From: Fidelibacterota bacterium | GTDB lineage: Bacteria > Fidelibacterota > Marinisomatia > Marinisomatales > TCS55 | Direction: 5' to 3' | NCBI GenBank assembly: GCA_002701875.1 | Contig: NZWI01000003.1 | Span: forward strand, 1 to 17,054 | DNA length: 17,054 nt | Shown here: positions 7,001-14,361 of the stretch, one piece after another | Numbering within the stretch: position 1 is the first letter of the stretch | Layout: the number at the start of each line of letters is the position of its first letter | Program-made: the position numbers and the translations under genes | The notes under the pieces: model-generated | What the model saw: only the letters and a program-made list of their open reading frames with translations | The model's database searches: none | What the model was told of the DNA's origin: nothing

Positions 7001-7012
7001 TGGGAAGAATAA
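4001..7012 (+). CDS. UvrD/Rep-type DNA helicase fused to an iron-sulfur RecB-type nuclease
   Basis: This 1003-residue protein is a superfamily 1A helicase with a nuclease domain. Helicase motifs in order: Walker A AGAGTGKT (29-36), TFTEKA (61-66), FIDEYQD (251-257), VGDEDQCIYSFRGA (279-292), SIHQSKGLQFP (596-606) and RRVFYVGITRAENQL (655-669). The C-terminal PD-(D/E)XK nuclease has His801 in GLIIHAILE, Asp887 in GKIDRID, Asp900 and Lys902 in IIDYKTS, and Gln915 in the QLALY motif. Cys773, Cys988, Cys991 and Cys998 match the four-cysteine iron-sulfur pattern of AddB, AdnB and Cas4-like nucleases. All key residues are present, so both activities look intact. The family acts in double-strand break end resection. 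The layout is closest to AdnA/AdnB subunits or an AddA-like protein; no partner subunit is in the window. The first ATG after an in-frame stop is used; its 3' end overlaps the convergent gene by 37 bases. Confidence 0.92.
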   Translation: MPYSYGNFKASPNQDEAINHSPSPLMIIAGAGTGKTSTLLHRIRHLIASDTIKSKNTLLLTFTEKATSEAQNTLKSIMGEQADSIFIGTFHSFCHSIMRRYGPEDRLNDVLWDKNDALYYLINHFDDMDFVKSRVFSENPMSTIQESFIPFFGRVSDELLSLNELEKKINNFDDSQDWIKKNFPGIHPDNTKFDDIPFQLRDLVNAYSFYKEGKMNQQALDFGDMIIGCYELLNNNDSVLKKVRKEFKHIFIDEYQDNNYALNKIVNLIMTENPSITVVGDEDQCIYSFRGANYYNISDFRNRYESHTNYAEITLSENRRSTKQILDMANDTISHNPNRTPKILICPDGNVKTGLKPLWIQANKQETLEKLPTLIHSLINNGDALYGDIAVICRGWGNVTAVSDAMQKAAIPVDVHIEKFFDVPIIKNVLSWGHLIIKDHKADIALYRILKQQCGEEWTTKFFKSLERTSIDDKLVYLEKLQPDSTDIGFVLKSLSTLQKAHNKTLKADEMVWQILKVLKSSPFIKELRTEYRYTHRLNLANAGKILDLAEKFVNKDPSGELNKWLRFMDIMALDKNQSAAQPDIDNKNLAVQVMSIHQSKGLQFPIVIIPFLYSGSFPSRLIKPKVIDRLPTSWTAWGQNTDFDFRELHIQEERRVFYVGITRAENQLYLFGPTKTQSLFTKELEKINPQPMEIKEMDSNSEKQFSLNERQQQLLADLNREIAANQINNARDILSEMENNTSMINAATFDKKTTSNSTLNLSSSKINTYNSCSYKYRLKYIDKVPEQKTRASSEFGLIIHAILEEYHSLPKEKQTKDALLGLLEKYWREDSFEYRLRADEFKKQGEEVLSDYFQFISENPPDVADVERHFSYTMKDINVNISGKIDRIDKVGDSLNIIDYKTSRKKEKAKNNIQLALYIQAINNGALTDISGSAGNAILHYLRFGDDPISSHQFSENELDEYSEKIRKVAEGIRSKTFETKKSDFNCKNCDYKEFLCPAWEE

Positions 7013-8022
7013 TTATTTTTTTTCAGATAACTTTTCATTTGCTGTTCTGTCATAATACATCGAAACCCAGTATGCTCTAAGCTTGTATCGGGGCTTGTTT
7101 TCATTCTAGCTGTAGGCCGATAACCCGCACAGTATTGATCATTGCACAAAAAGGAGCCTCCACGTGTAACCCGTTTAGGTACTGTAGGCTCTAATGGATC
7201 ATAACTTGAATTCGGTCCAAGTGGGTTTTTTCTATGATTTTTCATTGAATATGTATTTGGACGATACCAATCTCTAACCCATTCCCATACATTTCCTGCC
7301 ATATCATACAATCCGATATTATTTGGCTTATAATATTTAACAGGATTTGTTTTCAAATGCCCATCGGTACGATTATTGCTGATGGGAAAAATGCCTTGCC
7401 AAATATTTATCTCACGGTGATTTGAAACACCTCCTAATTTTGCCGCATATTCCCACTGAGCTTCCGTTGGTAATTCCATATTTAACCACAATGAATATTC
7501 CTTAGCATCATACCATGAGACATGAACTACAGGATGATTACCCAATCCATCTATTGATGAGTCTTTTCCCCCTGGATTTTTCCAACTAATCTGAGGAGAC
7601 CATTTCCACCAATCAATACTAGAAGTAGGATATGCGGGTTGATCACTATTAATAAATGTTAATGATCCCGGAACCAATAATTCTTTTGGAGGTGGTGGTG
7701 TATTTTTTGGTAATTGTGACATAATATCATCTAATGATGGTGCTATTTCTGCAGTTGTAACATAATTGGTTTCCTTAACAAATGATGCAAATTGATTATT
7801 CGTAACTGCAGTTTCAGAAATCCAAAAACCATCTAATTCAACTTTATGTATTGGCATCTCATCATTCTTTGCCATTGAATCAGAGCTACCCATCATAAAT
7901 GATCCACTGGGAATCCATATCATAGTCATTTCACTATCTCCAATGGGGATCTTGACTTTATTCAATTTTGGATTGGAATTACACCCGAAAATAAAAATAA
8001 AAAGAATTAAATATTTTTTCAT
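6976..8022 (-). CDS. Formylglycine-generating enzyme (SUMF1-type), predicted lipoprotein
   Basis: This 348-residue protein carries a short lipoprotein signal (MKKYLILFIFIFGC, Cys14) followed by a full FGE-sulfatase domain. Typical segments are IPSGSFMMGSS (37-47), FWISETAVTNNQFASF (66-81), HPVVHVSWYDAKEYSLWL (163-180), LPTEAQWEYAA (184-194), GLYDMAGNVWEWVRDWY (237-253) and RGGSFLCNDQYC (287-298). Cys293 and Cys298 match the two copper-binding active-site cysteines of true formylglycine-generating enzymes (Cys336 and Cys341 in human SUMF1), and TPDSS-like SPDTS plus GFRC follow. Known members oxidise a cysteine in sulfatases to formylglycine. The cysteine pair argues against a GldJ/GldK or other non-catalytic relative. 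No sulfatase is in the window. The gene is divergent from the metalloprotease gene and convergent with the helicase. There is no clear Shine-Dalgarno sequence. Confidence 0.88.
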   Translation of the reverse strand: MKKYLILFIFIFGCNSNPKLNKVKIPIGDSEMTMIWIPSGSFMMGSSDSMAKNDEMPIHKVELDGFWISETAVTNNQFASFVKETNYVTTAEIAPSLDDIMSQLPKNTPPPPKELLVPGSLTFINSDQPAYPTSSIDWWKWSPQISWKNPGGKDSSIDGLGNHPVVHVSWYDAKEYSLWLNMELPTEAQWEYAAKLGGVSNHREINIWQGIFPISNNRTDGHLKTNPVKYYKPNNIGLYDMAGNVWEWVRDWYRPNTYSMKNHRKNPLGPNSSYDPLEPTVPKRVTRGGSFLCNDQYCAGYRPTARMKTSPDTSLEHTGFRCIMTEQQMKSYLKKNNYSSQAGQRNSL

Positions 8023-8072
8023 GATTATTGTGAGTTCAATCTAATGACAATAATTTTCATGGTGAAGTTCAT

Positions 8073-8101
8073 AGGACACTTTTTTCTGTTTCATTTATAA
8101 T
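8073..8101 (+). promoter_or_regulatory. Candidate housekeeping promoter of the metalloprotease/propeller operon
   Basis: AGGACA (8073-8078) and a perfect TATAAT (8096-8101) are 17 bases apart in the divergent intergenic region, and the start codon lies 48 bases after the -10 element. Confidence 0.5.
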
Positions 8102-8136
8102 TAGACGATTAAATTGGCATTATACACTTTCCGTAA

Positions 8137-8144
8137 AGAGGAGG
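8137..8144 (+). promoter_or_regulatory. Strong ribosome-binding site that decides a GTG start
   Basis: AGAGGAGG ends 5 bases before the GTG at 8150. The codons after this GTG encode a standard signal peptide, whereas starting at the upstream TTG (8114) would put 12 charged and polar residues in front of it and place the Shine-Dalgarno inside the gene. Confidence 0.85.
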
Positions 8145-8149
8145 CAATT

Positions 8150-10678
8150 GTGAAAAAATTTATCCAATTTATATTGATTTCCAGCATCGTTTTTGGTGCA
8201 AGCATAGATCAAAAAACTAAATCTATGGAAAAAATGACTGGCTTTTTTAATATGTATTGGGATAAAACCACTGGAAAGATTTGGTTAGAAATTTCAAAGT
8301 TTGATCAAGAGTTTTTATATGTTAACTCTTTGACTGCAGGAGTAGGATCTAATGATGTTGGACTTGATCGAGGACAGCTAGGGAATGAACGAATTGTATA
8401 TTTCCATAGAGTCGGACCAAAAATATTATTAATTCAACCAAATTATTCTTTCAGGGCAACTACTAGTGATCCTAATGAAAAACAATCTGTAACTGATGCA
8501 TTTGCTAAATCTACTCTTTGGGGTTTCAAAGTTGAAACAGAAGAAAATAATCGAGTTCTAATTGATGCCACTGATTTTTTCTTACATGATGCTCATCAAG
8601 TAGTTGCGCGCCTTAAAGGTAGAAAAATGGGAAATTACAAATTAGATAAAAGCCGATCGGCTATCTACCTTCCTGCTACCCTTAATTTCCCCAATAATAC
8701 TGAAATTGAATCTTTAATAACCTTTACAGGTTCTAATCCTGGTGGATATATTCGCCAAGTTACTCCTACTCCTACTTCTATAACCATTCGCATGCATCAC
8801 TCATTTGTTAAACTTCCTGATAATAATTACAAAACAAGGAAACATGATCCAAGAGCTGGATATTACGCATTGTCATACCAGGATTACGCAGTACCACTTG
8901 ATGAATCTATTTATAAACGTTATATAACAAGACACAGACTAGAAAAAAAGAACTCTCGAACACGAGAAAGCGAAGCTAAAGAACCGATAATTTATTATGT
9001 CGACCCAGGTGTTCCAGAGCCTGTGAGAACAGCTATGCTAGAAAGTGGAAGCTGGTGGAATCAAGCCTTTTCAGCTGCAGGATATAAGAATGCATTTCAA
9101 GTAAAAATTTTACCAAAAGGTGCCCACCCGATGGATGTAAGGTATAATATGATTCATTGGGTTCATCGTGCTACAAGGGGTTGGTCTTATGGCAGCTCTG
9201 TCACTGATCCAAGAACTGGTGAAATTATTAAAGGCAATGTTTCGCTTGGCTCACTCAGACTCCGCCAAGATTATTTAATTGCAACTGGCTTACTTGCTCC
9301 TTATAAAAATAGTACAAGAGTACCCGGCTACATGAAAGAATTGGCATTGGCTAGAGTAAGACAATTAGTGGCACATGAGATAGGTCATACAATTGGATTG
9401 CAACACAATTTTATCTCAAGTTCTGATGGACGCGAATCTGTAATGGATTATCCTCATCCAACTGTATCATTAAATCGAAATGGTGATGTTGAATGGAGAT
9501 ATGCATACGATGTTGGTATAGGTGAATGGGATAAAATTACAATTGCTTATGGCTATCAAGATTTTCCTGATGATATAGATGAAGATTCAGCACTGGAAGA
9601 TATTATTCAAGATGGAATAAAGAGAAATTTGATCTTTATTACTGATAAAGATGCGCGACCACTGGGTTCTGCACATCCAAAAGCGCACCTTTGGGATAAT
9701 GGAGAAGATCCTGTTTCTGAATTATCTAATCTAATGGAAGTTAGAAAAGTGGCATTAAATAATTTTGGTGAAAACAATATTCGTATGGGTCAGCCTTATA
9801 GTGATCTTGAAGATGTTTTAGTACCAATATACTTTTTACATCGATATCAAATTGAGGCTGCTGCTAAGGTTATTGGAGGATTGAATTTTACATATGCATT
9901 ACGTGGTGATGGACAACTAGTTACTGAGTTTCTTGATCCAAATTTTCAAATTGAAGCATTAGATGGATTAATTAATACTTTGCAGCCAAGTTCTCTTGTT
10001 TTAAGAGAAGATCTATTGAAGTTAATTCCCCCTAGAGCTTCTGGAAGAGGAAGAACAAGAGAATCATTTAATAATAGAACCGGAGTAACATTTGATGGCG
10101 TTAGTTTAGCAGAGACCGCTGCAAAGTTGACGTGTAGAGTCCTTTTACATCCGGAAAGAGCAACGCGTCTTATAGAATATCATGCCAGAGATTCAAAACA
10201 ACCAGGCTTTGAAAAAATTATGAATCGAATTACAAATGGAACATTATTGCGTGCAGCTCCTAGCGGTTTAAGCGGAGAAGTCAAACGAAATGTGGATTTT
10301 GTAATACTTGATCATTTGTTAAGTCTGGCAATAAACAATAAAACTTCACCTGCAGCAAAAACAATTATATTAGCCAATATTGAAACATTAAATTATCAGT
10401 TTAAGCTGCTAGGTGGAATACCAACAAATTATAAAGAAAGTTCACAGATAGATGAATTGAAGAGTGCAAAAAGACAAGTAGATGAATTATCAGAGTATAC
10501 AAATTCAAAACGAGATCGAAATCACTATAAAATGCTTCATAAACGAATTCAATCTTTCATTGATGATCCTGAAGATTTTGAGATTATTGATGTACCTTCA
10601 GCCCCACCTGGGTCTCCTATTGGTTCTGAGTTTGGCTGTACTTTTGAAAATTCTATGAAAAATACCCTAAGTAATTGA
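8150..10678 (+). CDS. Exported zinc-dependent metalloprotease of the Met-zincin (DUF5117/DUF4953) type
   Basis: With the GTG start the protein has 842 residues and begins with a signal peptide (about 1-17, KKFIQFILISSIVFGA). The N-terminal part (GFFNMYWDKTTGKIWLEI and the VNSLTAGVGSNDVGLDRG stretch) is typical of DUF5117. The central catalytic part has HEIGHTIGLQHN, with zinc ligands His409, His413 and His419 and catalytic Glu410, followed by a Met-turn SVMDYPHP (Met432). These are the hallmarks of metzincins. The C-terminal third is helical and resembles DUF4953 proteins. Length is normal for the family (about 800-850). The active site is complete. It is probably secreted or periplasmic. The following propeller gene starts 7 bases after its stop, so the two are co-transcribed. 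Substrate is unknown; peptide scavenging is plausible. Confidence 0.9.
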   Translation: MKKFIQFILISSIVFGASIDQKTKSMEKMTGFFNMYWDKTTGKIWLEISKFDQEFLYVNSLTAGVGSNDVGLDRGQLGNERIVYFHRVGPKILLIQPNYSFRATTSDPNEKQSVTDAFAKSTLWGFKVETEENNRVLIDATDFFLHDAHQVVARLKGRKMGNYKLDKSRSAIYLPATLNFPNNTEIESLITFTGSNPGGYIRQVTPTPTSITIRMHHSFVKLPDNNYKTRKHDPRAGYYALSYQDYAVPLDESIYKRYITRHRLEKKNSRTRESEAKEPIIYYVDPGVPEPVRTAMLESGSWWNQAFSAAGYKNAFQVKILPKGAHPMDVRYNMIHWVHRATRGWSYGSSVTDPRTGEIIKGNVSLGSLRLRQDYLIATGLLAPYKNSTRVPGYMKELALARVRQLVAHEIGHTIGLQHNFISSSDGRESVMDYPHPTVSLNRNGDVEWRYAYDVGIGEWDKITIAYGYQDFPDDIDEDSALEDIIQDGIKRNLIFITDKDARPLGSAHPKAHLWDNGEDPVSELSNLMEVRKVALNNFGENNIRMGQPYSDLEDVLVPIYFLHRYQIEAAAKVIGGLNFTYALRGDGQLVTEFLDPNFQIEALDGLINTLQPSSLVLREDLLKLIPPRASGRGRTRESFNNRTGVTFDGVSLAETAAKLTCRVLLHPERATRLIEYHARDSKQPGFEKIMNRITNGTLLRAAPSGLSGEVKRNVDFVILDHLLSLAINNKTSPAAKTIILANIETLNYQFKLLGGIPTNYKESSQIDELKSAKRQVDELSEYTNSKRDRNHYKMLHKRIQSFIDDPEDFEIIDVPSAPPGSPIGSEFGCTFENSMKNTLSN

Positions 10679-10685
10679 GGAAAAA

Positions 10686-13600
10686 ATGAAACTAAAAATC
10701 CTATATATACTGACATTTATTTCATCCATAGTTTTCGCAGATGAACTAGATATGAAAAAATTAAAAGCAATGAAAGCAAGATCTATTGGGCCTGGCGGTA
10801 TGAGTGGCCGCGTAACAGCTATTGATGTTGTTCTATCCAATACAGATATAATTTATGTAGGTACTGCATCAGGTGGATTATGGAAATCTGAAAGTGGTGG
10901 AGTGAAATGGGAACCTATTTTTGATGATCAAAAATCTGCTTCAATTGGTGATGTAGCTGTTGATCCAACTAATTCAGATGTTATTTGGGTAGGCTCAGGT
11001 GAAGGCAACCCTAGAAATAGTCAATCTGCTGGTTATGGTGTATATAAAAGTATTGATGGTGGTAAAACATGGGCATTTAAAGGCCTTGGAGAAACCCGCA
11101 ACATTCATAGAGTCCTTATTAATCCAAAAAATCCTGATGTTGTTTACATAGGCGCTCAAGGTTCAGCTTGGGGAGATAGTGAAAATCGCGGTATTTATAA
11201 AACTACGGATGGCGGAAATACATGGAAAAAGATTCTTTATATTGATGAAAGTACCGGTATTGGAGAACTGGTTATGGATCCGCAAAACCCAAATAAACTC
11301 ATTGCCAACATGTGGCAATTTAGAAGGTGGCCTTGGTTCTTTAAATCTGGAGGCTCAAGTTCAGGATTATATATCACATTTGATGGAGGTGATAAATGGA
11401 AAAAATTATCAGATAAAGAGGGCCTTCCTAAAGGAGACCTTGGACGTATGGGACTCGCTATAGCTCGAAGCAATCCAAAAATTATTTATGCCTTGATTGA
11501 ATCAAAAAAGAATGCTTTATATAAATCAGAAGATGGTGGTTTTAAGTGGAAAAAGGTCTCAGATAAAAACATAGGGAATCGTCCATTTTATTATGCAGAG
11601 ATCTATGTTGACCCTATAAACGAGAATAGAATATATAATTTACATACTTATGTAACCGTTTCTGATGATGGTGGAAAAACATTTAAATCTCTTATGACAG
11701 CTTATGGGGCTAATGGCGTGCATCCAGATCATCATGCATTTTGGGGGCATCCAACTAACCCAAATTTTATTATTGAGGGCAATGATGGTGGATTAAATAT
11801 TTCCCTTGATCGTGGCAAAACATGGCGCTTTGTTGAAAACCTACCTGTAGCACAATTTTACCATATTAATTATGATATGGATTGGCCATATAACGTTTAT
11901 GGAGGAATGCAGGACAATGGATCTTGGCGAGGCCCAGCATATGCGTGGCGTGCAGGAGGAATACGAAATTCTTATTGGGAAGAATTATTTTTTGGAGATG
12001 GTTTTGATGTTGTGCCACACCCAGCAAACTCTCGATACGGATATGCAATGAGCCAACAAGGAAATGTTGGACGATATGATCTACTAACTGGTCACACACA
12101 ATTAATTAAACCTGTTCATCCTGAAGGAAAGTATCTGAGATTTAATTGGAATGCAGCGATCGCTCAAGATCCATTCGATGAAGATGCTATTTTTTACGGT
12201 AGTCAGTTTGTTCATTATAGTATAGACCAAGGCAATAACTGGAAAATTATTTCACCTGATTTGACAACAAACGATAAAACTAAACAGGAACAACATAAAA
12301 GTGGGGGATTGACTTTTGATGCTACTGGCGCAGAAAATTATACAACAATCTTGGCAATTGAACCAAGCCCACTTGATAAAAATGTTATTTGGGTTGGTAC
12401 TGATGACGGGAATCTTCAACTCACTAAAGATCGAGGAAAAACATGGAATAATGTATCAAAAAAAATCTATGGTGTCCCTAAGGGGAGTTGGATTCCGCAA
12501 ATAGTAGCTTCAAGTTATAATGCAGCTGAAGCGATCGTGATAATAAATAATTATCGGCGCAATGATTGGAAACCATATGTTTATAAAACAGATAACTTTG
12601 GTAATTCATGGAAAGCTATAGCTACAGAAGAAAATGTATGGGGTTATGCCTTAAGTTATGCTCAAGATCCCATTGAACCAAACCTACAATTCCTAGGCAC
12701 AGAATTTGGATTATATGTTTCTATCGATGGGTCGAAAACATGGACAAAATGGACTAATGGTTTTCCAACGGTTTCTACAATGGATTTAAAAGTTCACCCT
12801 AGGGAGCATGATTTGGTAATTGGGACATTTGGACGAGCTGCATATATCTTGGATGATATCAGGCCTCTTCGTGAAATGGCAAGATCAACAGATAATTTAT
12901 TAGAAAAACGGCTGCACTTTTTTGAGCCTCCAGTTGCTGTACTATCAATAAATCGTCAAGCTGCTGGAACACGCTTTGAAGCAAATGCAATTTTCTCTGG
13001 AGAAAACAGAAAAACTGGTTCAATGCTAACTTTTATATATAATCCAGAAAGTGAGAAAAAAGAAAAAAAGAAAAATTCTGCTAAAAATAAAGAAAAGAAG
13101 AAAAACCCTGTTGATAAAAAAGAAAAAGTTAAAATGGAAGTCCTAGATCCAGACGGAAATATTATCAGAACAGTAAAACATAATGTGGAGCCAGGATTAA
13201 ATAGAGTTTATTGGGGACTAAGGCGTAAAGGTGTTAGAAGGCCAAATGCGCCAAAACCTACAAAACCTGACGCTCGTGAACCCAGCGGGCCTCCCGTATT
13301 ACCGGGCGAATACACTGTTCGATTATCTCATGGTAAAGAATCAGTAACTCAAGTTGTTAATGTTATTACTGACCCACGAGTGGGGATCAACAAACGAAAT
13401 TTGGAAAGCCTTGAACCTATATATAAAAAACAAATGAAAATTACTTCATCGGTAACTAAAGCAATGGATCAAATACGTGAAGCAAAATCAATCATAACCT
13501 CGGTAAATAAAATGTTAGAGGTAAAAACTAATAAAGCGCATAAAGCTCTTCAGAAAAGTGGTAAAGCGATGTCGGATAGCTTGAAGATTTTGGAAGAACT

Positions 13601-13871
13601 TATTGTCAATAAAAAAGGTTTGCAGGGCATTGTTCGTAGTCCAAACATTTTAAGTGCAAAAATTCAAGGTATAGGTAGATATTTATATAGCAATTTGACT
13701 GGACCAAATACAAGCCATGAATATTTATTAAATTATTCAGAAGTTGAAACGGAAAAAGTTCTTAATCAAGTAAACCAATTTTTTCTAAATGATTGGCAAG
13801 AATATCAATCGAAAGTTGAAGATGCTGAGCTTTCATTGTTTAAATCCTATAAATCAATAAAAATAGATTAA
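10686..13871 (+). CDS. Exported Asp-box (BNR/VPS10-sortilin-like) beta-propeller protein
   Basis: This 1061-residue protein has a signal peptide (1 to about 18, FISSIVFA). About eleven Asp-box-like turns (pattern S-x-D-G-G-x-x-W) run from residue 68 to about 688, for example SIDGGKTW (122-129), TTDGGNTW (173-180), SEDGGFKW (281-288) and SIDGSKTW (679-686). They imply one or two beta-propellers like those in VPS10/sortilin and BNR proteins. After the propellers come a Lys/Glu/Asn tract (790-816), a FlgD-like beta domain ending LPGEYTVRLSHG (about 817-895) and a helical C-terminal part. GAGG overlapping the upstream stop serves as the ribosome-binding site, so translation is coupled to the metalloprotease. 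The family is often annotated as glycosyl hydrolase, but no sialidase arginine triad is recognisable, so binding is as likely as catalysis. A partner role with the protease is an inference from the coupling. Confidence 0.87.
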   Translation: MKLKILYILTFISSIVFADELDMKKLKAMKARSIGPGGMSGRVTAIDVVLSNTDIIYVGTASGGLWKSESGGVKWEPIFDDQKSASIGDVAVDPTNSDVIWVGSGEGNPRNSQSAGYGVYKSIDGGKTWAFKGLGETRNIHRVLINPKNPDVVYIGAQGSAWGDSENRGIYKTTDGGNTWKKILYIDESTGIGELVMDPQNPNKLIANMWQFRRWPWFFKSGGSSSGLYITFDGGDKWKKLSDKEGLPKGDLGRMGLAIARSNPKIIYALIESKKNALYKSEDGGFKWKKVSDKNIGNRPFYYAEIYVDPINENRIYNLHTYVTVSDDGGKTFKSLMTAYGANGVHPDHHAFWGHPTNPNFIIEGNDGGLNISLDRGKTWRFVENLPVAQFYHINYDMDWPYNVYGGMQDNGSWRGPAYAWRAGGIRNSYWEELFFGDGFDVVPHPANSRYGYAMSQQGNVGRYDLLTGHTQLIKPVHPEGKYLRFNWNAAIAQDPFDEDAIFYGSQFVHYSIDQGNNWKIISPDLTTNDKTKQEQHKSGGLTFDATGAENYTTILAIEPSPLDKNVIWVGTDDGNLQLTKDRGKTWNNVSKKIYGVPKGSWIPQIVASSYNAAEAIVIINNYRRNDWKPYVYKTDNFGNSWKAIATEENVWGYALSYAQDPIEPNLQFLGTEFGLYVSIDGSKTWTKWTNGFPTVSTMDLKVHPREHDLVIGTFGRAAYILDDIRPLREMARSTDNLLEKRLHFFEPPVAVLSINRQAAGTRFEANAIFSGENRKTGSMLTFIYNPESEKKEKKKNSAKNKEKKKNPVDKKEKVKMEVLDPDGNIIRTVKHNVEPGLNRVYWGLRRKGVRRPNAPKPTKPDAREPSGPPVLPGEYTVRLSHGKESVTQVVNVITDPRVGINKRNLESLEPIYKKQMKITSSVTKAMDQIREAKSIITSVNKMLEVKTNKAHKALQKSGKAMSDSLKILEELIVNKKGLQGIVRSPNILSAKIQGIGRYLYSNLTGPNTSHEYLLNYSEVETEKVLNQVNQFFLNDWQEYQSKVEDAELSLFKSYKSIKID

Positions 13872-13888
13872 ATTATTTCCTAAAACAC

Positions 13889-13912
13889 AAAACCCCAAAA
13901 ATAATGGGGTTT
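13889..13912. terminator. Bidirectional intrinsic terminator between convergent transcripts
   Basis: AAAACCCC, a 9-base AT loop and GGGGTTT lie between the stop of the propeller gene and the stop of the small lipoprotein gene. With A and T runs on both sides it can end both converging transcripts. The T run is short on the plus strand and better on the minus strand. Confidence 0.75.
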
Positions 13913-13953
13913 ATTGAGAATTAAAATTTCTATAAATATTGATATTATTGGAT

Positions 13954-14361
13954 TTATTCGACTGTAACACTCCAATCAAGTATTCCAGTAAAATTTTTGG
14001 TTATAATCATGGCTTTCTTTGGTTGGGTACTTGCTGCAGTATTTAATTCAGCAATATCACCAATTATTGAATATTTGAATATCTCTCCTCCACTATTATC
14101 TTCCAATTTAATCAAAGTAGTATCATTGCCTTTGGTTTCAGTTACAATTAAACTTGAAGCAATATTTTGGCCTTCTGGTAGATTGAAGGATAATTCTATT
14201 GTATTGTCTGAACTATAATTGTCTCCTCTCAAAATAAAAGAAAAAGCAGACGTTGTATTAATAACTGCAGGCATATTTTCCACAAGACCATGATCTGCTT
14301 CTGAAGGTCCAACACATCCTATAAATAAGGTAGTGACAATAATTATAAATGCATTTTTCAT
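13954..14361 (-). CDS. Small lipoprotein of unknown function
   Basis: This 135-residue protein has a lipoprotein signal (MKNAFIIIVTTLFIGC, Cys16). The rest is rich in Thr, Ser, Asn and Ile and alternates polar and hydrophobic residues, suggesting a single beta-sandwich or similar domain (for example AFSFILRGDNYSSDNTIELSF). I recognise no family motif. Its ATG overlaps the rmuC stop as ATGA, and a terminator follows its own stop, so it is the last gene of the pepA-HD-rmuC operon. Nothing in the sequence connects it to DNA repair or peptide turnover; it may simply share transcription. Confidence 0.7.
   Translation of the reverse strand: MKNAFIIIVTTLFIGCVGPSEADHGLVENMPAVINTTSAFSFILRGDNYSSDNTIELSFNLPEGQNIASSLIVTETKGNDTTLIKLEDNSGGEIFKYSIIGDIAELNTAASTQPKKAMIITKNFTGILDWSVTVE

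Noticed and set aside
6994..7020. Hairpin CCCA-GCC-TGGG followed by a T run as a terminator of the helicase gene.
   Set aside because: The stem has only 4 base pairs, the T run begins over ten bases later, and it lies within coding sequence of both genes.
6976..8022. GldJ/GldK-type gliding lipoprotein.
   Set aside because: Those SUMF1-like lipoproteins lack the active-site cysteine pair, which is present here, and no other gld genes are nearby.
8039..8106. ATCTAA (8039-8044) and, on the other strand, GTCTAA (8101-8106) as further ECF promoters near the metalloprotease and formylglycine enzyme genes.
   Set aside because: Neither has an AACYT element 15-16 bases upstream on the proper strand.
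8114..8149. TTG start giving a 12-residue extension of the metalloprotease.
   Set aside because: It would bury a strong Shine-Dalgarno in the coding region and put charged residues before the signal peptide.
10686..13871. Calling the propeller protein a sialidase or glycosyl hydrolase.
   Set aside because: Asp-boxes are structural and occur in sortilins and other propellers; the arginine triad and catalytic Tyr/Glu pattern of sialidases were not recognisable.
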